Of a DNA stretch of 64,000 nt, positions 44,127-54,000 are shown in pieces. The notes under the pieces are model-generated. The model had not been told where the DNA came from, ran no database searches, and saw only the letters and a program-made list of their open reading frames with translations. A program made the translations under genes and the position numbers. The DNA is from Micractinium sp. NFX-FRZ (Eukaryota > Chlorophyta > Trebouxiophyceae > Chlorellales > Chlorellaceae), in the NCBI GenBank assembly GCA_029339195.1, contig JAPTJF010000136.1, positions 62,001-126,000 on the forward strand. Direction: 5' to 3'. Positions within the stretch are counted from its first letter, which is position 1. Every line of letters begins with the position of its first letter.

Positions 44127-47100
44127 TCACTGCTCCTGGCGCTGCCTCAGCAGCACATAGCCCAACAGCTTGTTCCTCTTGGGGGACAGCAGGGGCACGT
44201 AAAAGGCTCGGAAAAGGGGCGGCGACTGTGCGTTGTCCACAAATGGCAGCGCCGCAACCTCCTCCCACGCCGACGCGTCTCCTGCACACGGAACACACAG
44301 CAGGCAGTGGCTGGCACTCATGTGTCTGACAGGCGGCACTCGAGAACCAGCATGTAACAGTCAAGCTGCGACAACGAAGCGCTCGTGCTGTGCACGGCCG
44401 GCATGGCGCTATGCACCGTGCCTGGTGCCTTGAACAACTGCCTGCGCTCCGTGCCCTGAGAGGCCTGCTAAGCGTGCCCCGCCCCCGGACAGTGAGTGGG
44501 CACACCACTTCCCACTGCATGCCCTGCCACGCACCTAGATCTCCCACATCCACAACCGCCCTGGGTCCTCTGTCCTCAAACTCTTGCCCATGCGGCACAT
44601 GTGCCCATAACCCGCATTCGTTGAATGACAAGTCCTGCACCCACCTATCTCGTCAATCACCGCCCCGTTCCTCCTGTCCCTCAGGGTCACCACATAGCTG
44701 CAGTTGGCGGCCGTGGGCCAGTAGTTGGCTGGCTCCTCGCGGTTGCGGTCGTTGAAAAATGGGGGTGCAGAACGCGTGCCGCCCTACAAATCACGGGGCT
44801 TGAGCAGGCAGGCAGGTGATTGCAAGGTGGGCCCACAGGTGGCGGATGTGCTATGCTGTGCGATCTCTGAAGCACATAGGTGTCGCACGTGCCGTCCTTG
44901 GTGGGGGTGGAGTGCGGGAGGTGTAAGAAGCGGAGGTGTGGGGCAGGCAGGCGCGCTGACAGGTTGGCAGGTGATGCAGGTGTGAATCTTCCAGTGGGAA
45001 ACAGACGTGGAAGGCCTGGGTGTCAAGTAACCATTTCAACGCTGGTTACTGCCACAAACAAGCACGGAGCTGGTGGCAAAGCCCAGGTGTAGTGTTGTAG
45101 CGTTGTCAGGCTGCAATCACGCACTCCACTGTTGATTCTCGCTGGCACGCAAGAAAGGCCGCAAAGGCAGAAGTAATGGCGGACACCGATACGCTGGGCA
45201 CCCGCGCCAGGCTGCAAGTATACTTCCCTGCTGCATCATTCCCGCTGCCCACAGTGCACTCACCGCAGCCTGGTCAAACTGGCGAGGGAGCAGGCCACTG
45301 AAGCCCGATTTGATAAAGTGCAGGCGGTACCGCGGGCCCGGCAGGAAGAAGGCGGAGGGGAAGCGGTACCACTCGGCTCCAGTGCACACAGCGATGGGCG
45401 CGCCCTGCCCGACCACCTGCAGGCCATAGGCAGGCCCGAGGTAGCGTTGGGGCAGACAGGCATGGATGATTAATATGTACATTGAGGTACACGTACAGGG
45501 GCATGCATGCCCAACAGAGATGCTGCGCCTGCAGCCTGCCTGCCATGCTGCGCTAGAAGGAAGCTGCCAGCGCACGCAGGCACAGCACCTCCACAACGCA
45601 CAGGCAGAATGAGCTGCAAACTGACCTCTGGCAGGTGGCTGTAGATTTGCATGGGGGCTCCGTAGTTGAGCACCAGTGCTGCCGAGCGGCTGAGCGCCAG
45701 CAGGCAGGTGCCGCCCAAGAAGAGAGCGGCGCCGACCTTCACGGCGCCTGCAGTCAGGCGCTGCGGCAGCACCATGCCCAGCAGCCGCCGGCCCAGGGAG
45801 CACAGCGCAACAAAGCTGGCAGCGGCTGCCAGGCAGACCTGCGAACAAGCGAGGCGTAGTAACAACACAATGGTGAGCCTTGGCTGCAAGGAGGCAATAA
45901 CAGCAGAATGCCAGGGCAGGGAACATGGCATGCCAGCTTGCACACAAAGAAGCAAAGCATCCCTCTGCCGTTGCCAGCCTCTCACCAGTGGGTACGCAAC
46001 GTACAGGAAGCGCTCCTCCTTGTGCGGTAGAGCCGTGATGGCCGCCAGCCACACATACAGCGGCGACACGCACACTAGCAGGCGCAGCAGCAGGCCTCTA
46101 GGGCTGTTGTTGACGCCACCACCGCCTGTTGGGGCACTCAGGCTGGCGGCCCCTGCGACCGCTGCCAGCAGCGGCATGGCCAGGGCTAGGGGGAGCAGCA
46201 TTTGGAAGTTGTTGAAGCCGTTCCGCAGGTAGTAGGTGGGGCCTTCCACGCCATAGAGCGCGCTGTCACCGCCCCCCACCACATTGTATTCGATGAAGTT
46301 CCACAGGGAGGCCTGAACGTGGTTCAAGGGATGGCAGGATGGAAGGGAAAAACTAAACACTTGTGTTGACTTGTGAGGCATACGGAGATTGCATTTGGTA
46401 AATTGGTAAAGTTTTGCAGGGAGACCCTGCAAGGGTTGGTGCAAACAGGTTGAGAGCAAAACAATGCACAGTGAAGTGAGAAGAGGAAGGCGTACACGTG
46501 TGCAAGGGGTTGTAAAATCAGGCCACGCAGTCAAAAGAGCCAGTGCTGCAGCGGCTTGTTTGTGGTTTCCCCGTTTGTCATTGCCCACTTTTGCCATAGT
46601 GCCCGCTCCACTGCTCACCGTCCAGCGGCCAAAGGAGCGCCGGTCTACCAGCACCGCACGTTGCACTTTGCTGAATCATTGCCCTGTATGACGTTCTCCA
46701 CCAATGATACATAAAAGAAATTCACGCACTCACCGTCCAGCGGCCATAGTAGTGGCGGTCAACCAGCACCAGGGGTCCCAGCGTGCCCAGCAGGCACAGC
46801 AGCAGCACGCCCACAGCCTTGAACAGGGGCGCGGCAGCCAGGACGTAGAGAGCAAAGGGGAAGAAGGCAAAGCCCGCCACGCACCAGCCCCACACCACGC
46901 CTGCATGCGGGCAGGGGCAGCAGAGGAATCTCTTGATAGCTGGCCATTTTTTAGGAGAGGAGCACCACGAGGGCGTACCACAAGGGAGGAAATGCTCTTC
47001 ATTAGTAAGGATGCCAGCCAGGGCCAGGGTTCAAGGGCGGGCAGGTCATAACCAGCAGTCTAACTGGGCCCTTGTGCCATGCTGGATATACCACAGGGTG

Positions 47101-48524
47101 GCAGCGCCACCCACCTATCACTGCCGCAGCAATCACTGCATAAGGCCGGCCCTCCATCATGGCAGCCGTTGCCGCTGTGAGGGCATACATGGTGAAGCTG
47201 CAGGGAGGCAGAAGGGTAAGGGACAGAGGACAAAGATTGAACAGGTGGCTGACAAGTATGCCAGCGGGATGTTGCACACCATCAATAACAGGTCTTGTTG
47301 TTTTGTTGCGGCTAGAACGAAAGATCTATAACATTTGGCCCTGAGCGAAGGAGCCAGGAGCGGTGTAGGCACCCTTGGCCGGGGCCGCCTGTGCTGGCCA
47401 CCGTGGGTAGGGGAAGATGCCCAGTGACCTTGCAATCCCTTGCAGGGCAATACACGTCCCACCTGTATGGGCTGTGAAGTGACCACCATCTCACCTTGAG
47501 GGCAGGACGCTGGTCGAGGCCGCAAACATGCCACTTGTGCAGCACAGGAAGAGGAGGAGGCAGTGCGCCACGGTTGGGCGGTAGCGTTGGGACACGGCCC
47601 TGCAGGAGAAGCGGGAGGCAGAACGTGTAGGGGATGGGGCCAAGAGCGGGTACAGCAGGCCAGGTGCAGGCCCTGTGCATCAAATGCAGGGGGTAGCACT
47701 GGGGGCAGGTTGCCTGAAGATGCCCTTGCCCCAACAGGAGGCCGCAAGATGCCCTTGCCCCAACACGTGCAAATGACCTGCCTTACCGGTACAACCACGC
47801 CTCTGTGCCTGCCGACGCCAGGCCTAGCACGCACTTGATGAGATAGAAACCAACCAGCTTGCCTGCAGCAGTGGGCCTGTCTGTGAGTGAGGCAGAAAGA
47901 GCACAAGGAACCAGGCACTGCACGTCCTACCCCTGTGCAGCAGAGTTCAGGTGCAAAGCTCAACCTAAGCCTGGCCAGGCTAGGCCGTTCATCGCAGGTC
48001 AGGCCCACCAGGCAGCAGAGGCAGAAATCTCACCCTTGGTGGCGCCCAACAGCATCGCGGGTGCAGCTGCCACGGCATGCAGCAGCAAGTAGAGGTAAGA
48101 GCGCAGCGCATACTGTGCGCTGTACTCCCACGTCTGCATGCCGCTGCCATACAGCAGAAAGTGCAGGGGCTCCAGATAGTTGTACACTTCATCGCAGTCA
48201 TGGATGATGTTGAAGCCTGCGCTGAGCAAGCGCGCCGCCAGCAGCAGCGCAAATCCGGCGGCGGGGGTGATGGCGGCGGCGGCAGTCCATCTCGGGCGGG
48301 CGAGCGCCCTGCAACAGCGGGAGGGCAGCAGAGCACTGTTCTGCGCCCGTGCTGGTCGTTTACATCGGCGGGCCTCCGACCAGCACTCCCATCCTCACTT
48401 CGTCTGCTCACTGGCGCCCCCCTTTTCCGGGGGCCCCTGCTCCTCCACCCTCCTCCGCCGCAGCTCCATTGCAGCATACGATTCTTCCTTCTGTCCCGCC
48501 TGCTCCTTTTGACAACGGACCCAT
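44127..48524 (-). CDS. ALG9: Alpha-1,2-mannosyltransferase ALG9 (ER N-glycan assembly, GT22)
   Basis: Multi-exon membrane protein that adds mannose residues to the lipid-linked oligosaccharide in the ER lumen. Exon 1 starts at the ATG at 48524 (MGPLSKGAGGTEGR) and joins in phase to ALARPRWT. The first luminal loop reads FNIIHDCDEVYNYLEPLHFL and GSGMQTWEYSAQYALRSYLY, the conserved GT22/ALG9 motif. Further exons give KLVGFYLIKCVLGL, SGMFAASTSVLPS, WGWCVAGFAFFPFALYVLAA, GPLVLVDRHYYGRW, ASLWNFIEYNVVGGGDSALY, and the GT22 signature PHKEERFLYVAYPL (about 45985-46026). The soluble C-terminal part has CTGAEWYRFPSAFFLPGPRY, then NYWPTAANCSYVVTLRDRR and the end RAFYVPLLSPKRNKLLGYVL, all as in ALG9. The start lies only about 130 bp from the stop of the next gene. 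Confidence 0.93.
46614..46664 (-). repeat. Exon echo in ALG9 (copy of 46734-46782)
   Basis: ACCGTCCAGCGGCCA followed by GCGGTC or CGGTCT and ACCAGCACC is shared between the exon end (YYGRWT) and an intron copy about 120 bp away, including the donor edge. Confidence 0.75.
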
Positions 48525-48654
48525 GATGTGCTGGCGCCGCGTCACCAGAAGCGGCTTTGAGGTTCAACCATTGAAAGTTTCTCTGCTCGTGTATACATAC
48601 ATCTTATGTTACAAAGCCGGACCTGCAATACATACAAGCAGGGCCGTGTGTGCA
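48525..48654 (-). promoter_or_regulatory. Very short ALG9 upstream region
   Basis: Only 130 bp separate the ALG9 start from the stop of the upstream gene on the same strand. The TGTAA of the upstream gene (48609-48613) lies inside it. Confidence 0.5.
48609..48613 (-). terminator. TGTAA poly(A) signal of the PGP phosphatase gene
   Basis: Minus-strand TGTAA about 42 nt after the stop codon at 48655. Confidence 0.6.
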
Positions 48655-50564
48655 TTATTTCCACTCGTCTGGGTGCCGCAAGAATGCTGCTGCTGCTTCT
48701 GCATTCGCCACCAGCGGGTGCGGCGGTGCCTGCACACCCGCCCGCTGCCACCGCCCCACAAAGTTCTCCTCTACCGCCCGTGCCTGCATCAAGGAGGTTG
48801 CACACACACAACAGATGGAATTGCAGATCACCTGGCAGATAAAATCCCCACAAGCCCCTCAGTTGTGGCGGCCCGCCACTGCCCTGGCCAAGAGGGCTTC
48901 CCCTTGCCCTTCGCCTCTTCCCAAAGGAGGTCATTCTCACCAGCAGCACCGCTTTGGGCTCTCCTCGTGACGTGAAAGGCGCCGGCCGTATCGTGAGCAT
49001 GCCATTGCGGTTGCCAAACACGACATCTGTGAGGAACCGGTCTCCTATCATGATCAGCTGCTCCGCCTTGCACCTGCGGAGCTGGACCAAGTTACGTCAG
49101 GCCAAGCAAGCACGGCTTCTTGTTGCACCTGTTTCACCCCTTCCTTGCACGATGCTACATCACTTCCTTTCTCGACTGCAGCTCAGCTGGCTAGCTCACC
49201 CAAAGTGCTGCTCCATGTCGTCGCTGCCGCCAGCTGGCTTCTTCTCTCGATGCCGCAGCACAGGGATGCCCAGCGCAGACTCGAGCGCCTCCGCCTCCTT
49301 GCCTGCAAGGGGCGATACGCGACTTCCGGCTAAGACAAACAGTTGCAAGGTTGCCTGAGGATGCCCAGCGCAGCCGCAGGGTCTCCGCCTTCCTGCCTGC
49401 ACTGGGGGGTAAGCATGATCAGGCGATTACCTGCCGTAGTGGACAGCTGAAGTTCCTGTGGGGCTGAACTGTTGGTGCACGCCGACCTCACTCAGCAGAA
49501 AAGACAGCGACAGGAAAGCAGCAACAACAGCATCCTTGCAGCGGCGGAAACGACAGGGCATGGAAAGGCAGCGGGCCCCGCCCTCTCACCCTCTGGGTCA
49601 AACTGCTGCAGCCCCGCTGAATTGCTGTAGAGCACCAGTTTGCCGTCAAACGCCCGCTTGCATTCTGCCAGGCTATCACGAGCGTGGGGGTGCAGCTCCA
49701 GGCTGTAGGGCTCTGCAAACAGCAGCAGCGAATAGGGGCATGTATACGCAGCGTGTGCTGCTTAAACTCTGCCAGGCTGTTGGGGTATGGGGGAACAGTT
49801 CCAGGCTGTAGGCTCTGCATGCGTTGAATGGACCAGACTGTTAGGGATCTGCAGGCAGTAAGCGGCAGGCAGTGTGTGGTAGCTCCAAGCTGTCAGGCCT
49901 CGCAAAGCAGCAATGGCGGCCGCTCATGTGCTAGACTACGCATGACAAGCAGAGGAGGCCTCCCATGCCTGCTGCAGCAGGTGAGCAAGTGTGGCGGCTG
50001 TAATCAGGAACATGTCTGCCTTGAGAGGTGGGCCCCACATAGCTAGGATTCAAGGCGCCACTGCCTACCTGTGAGAGTGTTGTCTTTGTCAAAGACGCAG
50101 CCCTGGAAGCCTGCTGCACGCAGGGCTGCCCAGTTCACCCAGCGTATGTCGGCCACTGCTAGGTGAGGTAGCGCCAGCGGCTGGTCACTCTGCATCGGAG
50201 CAGGGTTCCACGCAGGTGTTGGACAGTAAGTTGGAGGCATATCAATTCGACCCAGCTTGAGTCAGCACGCGAGCAGAATCCAGGGAGTGCAAGCGCCAAG
50301 TGGGACAGCGGGCGGTTGCTCTGCAAAGAGGGGAAGGGTTGCATGGAGAAGGGTGGAAGTTGGAGGCACGGGGTTGACCACTCTTGGTCCAACATCAACA
50401 GGATGTGTGCAATCGTAGATTAGGAAAACAACAGGCGCTGAGCAGGCAGCACGGAGGGAGCACGGCTCAACGAGAGCTCTGCCTGCCAGCCGCCACACCA
50501 TGGCCACTCGTGCGAAAAGCGCTATCCCTGCCGAGTTGAAGCTCTGCCCAAGGCGCTGCATCAT
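48655..50564 (-). CDS. PGPP1: Phosphatidylglycerophosphate phosphatase (HAD family, PGPP1/Gep4 type)
   Basis: Six exons. The enzyme dephosphorylates phosphatidylglycerophosphate to phosphatidylglycerol in plastid or mitochondrial membranes. Exon 1 (50499-50564) gives MMQRLGQSFNSAGIALFARV, matching the plant PGPP1 N-terminal QRLNVAG-like segment. Exon 2 (50069-50189) has DIRWVNWAALRAAGFQGCVF and the HAD motif FDKDNTLT (nucleophile and acid Asp). Exon 3 has PYSLELHPHARDSLAECKRA and LVLYSNSAGL (motif II Ser). The next has KEAEALESALGIPVLRHREK with KPAGG (motif III Lys). Exon 5 has LIMIGDRFLTDVVFGNRNGM (motif IV). The last exon ends AFLRHPDEWK. Several introns hold exon echoes, including one of the exon 2 start. 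Confidence 0.92.
49355..49410 (-). repeat. Exon echo in the PGP phosphatase gene (copy of 49248-49312)
   Basis: GGATGCCCAGCGCAG and TCTCCGCCTTCCTGCCTGCA repeat the start of the exon encoding KEAEALESALGIP, including its acceptor, about 100 bp upstream in the gene. Confidence 0.75.
49764..49905 (-). repeat. Exon echoes in the PGP phosphatase gene (copies of 49665-49716)
   Basis: The acceptor and start of exon 3 (CAGAGCC-TACAGCCTGGA on the coding strand) recur at about 49764-49818 and, more decayed, near 49880-49905. Confidence 0.65.
50275..50330 (-). repeat. Exon echo of exon 2 start, PGP phosphatase gene
   Basis: The parent reads CAG then SDQPLALPHLAVAD; the copy about 130 bp upstream reads CAG then SNRPLSHLALALPG. 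Both keep an acceptor, so splicing to either keeps the frame for a short way. Confidence 0.75.
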
Positions 50565-51034
50565 GGTGCGTTCCTGAAGTTTACGAGAATGCAGGGGGCA
50601 CAGTTATGGGTTAGGATCAGAAGAAGTTGCTCGGCTTGCAGCGGGCTTGCAGCGAGCGGCGGCAGGTGGGAGCGGCAGCTCGATGGCTCTTCCTTGCCTG
50701 GGTGGCCTCTATAGACATGCTGCGCACCACCAACGCCTTCCTAGGCGACCGTGATCCCGTGGCGGTCACTACACACGGCCGCAGAGAGGCAGGGCGCAGA
50801 GACAGGAGTTCCATACGCAAGGGCAGGGAGTCCCAGCCTCCTTCAACACCAGTGTGCAAGGCAGGCTATGTGTGCTCGCAATTTACGAGATATTGAGCCT
50901 CCGAGAAGCACGGGACAGTAAGTAATTGCCGCGTAGCAGGCATCGCAGCCGCCACTCCCCACAATTCGGCCTCCGGAATACGACAATCACCAGTGCACAG
51001 AGTTTGTGTCAAGGTGCACATAATTATAAGAGCG
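50565..51034. promoter_or_regulatory. Divergent promoter region, PGP phosphatase and GAF-PAS kinase
   Basis: About 470 bp between opposite start codons; both promoters should lie here. No other gene seen. Confidence 0.5.
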
Positions 51035-54000
51035 ATGGGGGGCTGTAGCTCGAAGCCCGGCCTGAAACCCTCAAAACTCGACGCCGATGGCGGCCAGGCA
51101 AGGGCGTCGGAGTCTCGGGCGACTGTGGAGGTGAGCAAAGATTTCGTGAGCCGGCCAGACCCGCACTGCACCGCAGGATTGGCCCCAACCAGTGCTCGTC
51201 GCTTCTTGCAGGCCCAGCCTTCGCCTGCCGCCCAGGAAGGCCCCGAGGATCGTCAGGCTTTCGCATACTCTGGGGCCCCGGCGCCGTTCAACGAGAGCGA
51301 GGTGGGCAGTGGTACCTGCCCAGCAGCTGGTTGCCGCTCGGTGGGGTCGCCCGCTCGTGCTGCCTGCTCCTGCCGTCCGTCATCGCTTGGCTCTGCTTGC
51401 ATCACTGCCGCTGCTTTTGGCGCCTATGTTCCAGCCCTCTATGCTGATCAGCATGCGCTGCTACTGCGCCCCTGCCCCCCGCAGCGGCTGGGCCTGCTGC
51501 GAGCGCTGGGGGTGCTGGACAGCGAGCAGGGGCCCGACCAGTTCGACGCAATCACCAAGCTGCTGTGCGCCGTCTTTAACGTGCCCATAGCACTTGTATC
51601 GCTAGTGGATGCAGGTAGGAAGGCATAACAAGCAGCCAGGGGGCAGGAGCATGTGTGTACCAAGCCAGCCAGGGAGATGTACGGGACTGCGACAACTGGG
51701 ATACCTGCCAAGCAAGGAAACCCCACACAAACCCCTCACCGCTTACCCTGATGTTGATTTCTCCTGGGTACTTCCAACTTATCTGGCCCGCAGAGCGGCA
51801 ATGGTTCAAGTCGGTGCAGGGGCTGCCAGGCTGCTCGCAGACGGGGCGGGACGCCTCTTTCTGCGCATGGACGCTGCTGCCAGAGACCCCTTATGTGCTG
51901 GTGCGCCCGGGACGTGGGCTTTCCGTGCCAGCGATGCCTGCAACGGTTGTGTTGTTGCATGGGGCAGTCCAGTGCCACACTCCTAGGTAGGGGCAGGGGG
52001 TCGTGAACGCATGTGCCCTGTGCCGGCTTTCTGCAAGCCTGTCCTCCCCCATTTCTTTCGTAAGCATGACCGCCGAGCTCTTTGCATGCTCTCCCGTCCC
52101 ATTTGGCTTGCGGACTACAGTCTTGCTTACTTCAGGAGCGCGCGCTGGAAGGACAAGCGGTTCATTTATCCTCAACCGTCCCATCCAACCCCTCTCTTGC
52201 CATTGCTTCTCTTCACATCTTCCTCTCAAGTTTGTGGAGGGTGCCTCGGAGGACAACACCTTTCACGGGACCTTGCTTGTTTTGTTTTGCCTCCACGCCA
52301 ACCCGTCTCTCTCCTCCATTCTGCCTTCCTGCAAAACTTGTGAGCGGTTCAGCTGCCATTCTGCACAATTTGTTCTGGACAAGCGCTTCAGAGACCACGC
52401 TCACAAAGGGGCCTGTTACGTTTCAAACCCCCTCTTCCTCACATGTTGCCTGTTCAGATTGTGGAGGATGCCTTGGAGGGCGAGCGATGGCCGGAAGAGT
52501 GCGCTGGCGCTGCTCCCTTGCTCCCTCTTCTTTCTCCTCCGAACTCCTCACTCATCTTTGATTTCTGTTTGTACAGATTGTGGAGCATGCTTTGTAAGAC
52601 AAGCAGCGCCCCTCTGTTTAGCTGCGTCGCCTCACTCCTGCTTTCCCTGCCGGACTCTTCAACCTGTTCAGATTGTGGAAGATGCGATTGACGACCAGCG
52701 GTTTCGGAACAACCCTCTGGTTGTTGGTCCGCCAGGCATTCGCTTCTATGCAGGTGCAGACTGCGGCCTGAGCGGCGGTGTGGCACCTGCTGGCTGCGCA
52801 GCACGAGGATGCTGGCCGCGTGTTGCGTATTTGTGTCGCCCACCACTGCATCGTCTCGTGTGCTTGCCAGCACCTGCGCCCCGCCCGTGTTCCTCACGCC
52901 CATCCCGCACCACTCTCACATCCCCCGCTGCAGGTGCACCTCTCATCTCCTCAGCCAACGGCTACAGATACGGAACCGTGAGTTGCAAAAGTATTGAGCA
53001 GTTGCGAGGCAGAGCAGTGTTGAGGGTGTGCGTGGCCAGAGGCGGCCGCTATGGCTTGTTCTATAGCTCTAAGCTTGTGAGAGGGAGGAGGTGCTTGCCC
53101 TCCTCCTCAGCCATCGGCTATCGACATAGCTTGGTGCGTGTGGTCTCTGTAAGTAGCTGTGCGTGCTGTGCTGGGGCAGAAGCAGAATAGTCTTAGTTAC
53201 TCTTCTCTGCCAACGCCTGCCGACACGGCATGGTGGGCATTTGGTTGGCGCAGGCCTTGTGGCCGGCAGCATGCAGCGCAACCACCCTGAAAAGAGCGGC
53301 TTTGCCGCCTATTTCCCGCCACTGTGCTCTTGCAGCTGCGCATGAATCACACCAAGCCCCACTTGCCTCTCGTCATGCCTTTTGCAAACAGCCCCTCCCC
53401 TTCCCGCCTTGCCCCCTCGTGTTCCGTCCTCTGCAAGAAGCCTCACCGTCCGCCTCAATCCCTTCCCTCTTTTCCCAAACACTGCAGCTGTGCGTGATTG
53501 ACACCAAGCCCCACCACGAGTTTGCGGCAGAGCAGTACAACATGCTCATACAGTTTGCGGAGCTGTGTGTGCGGGAGATTGAGAAGGACAAGGTGGGGCA
53601 GGCAGGGAGCAACAACGCTCCATGTAGGGCAGCATGCATGGCACAAATTGTGCAGCCGTGCTTGCGGGGACTGCAAAAGAGATGGCCAGAGGTCAAGCAG
53701 GCTGGCTGTGCGGAGGACTGCCAAGGGAAAGTTTGGTTGAGCGGGCAATGCACTGTGAACCCAAAGGCGGCTCACAGCGCCAACTATGCTGGCTGGCTCT
53801 GATGTAGTTGCGCCACGCTCCACCTGACCTGTCGGTTCTTCTGTCTCCCATCACCATTCACATTCTCCTGCAGCTGACAACGCTGCAGCGGCTGGTTCAG
53901 TCGGCAGGTGGGCGCAGCGAAGGCAGCATCTCCCCGCTGGCCTCGCTACGCACCAGCGCAGCGCCCAGCGTGACTCCCACGCCTTCGCTGGCGGCAGCAG

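Noticed and set aside
43462..44640. A 392-codon minus-strand frame overlapping the ALG9 end
   Set aside because: It crosses ALG9 exons in a different frame from the conserved AFYVPLLSPKR segment.
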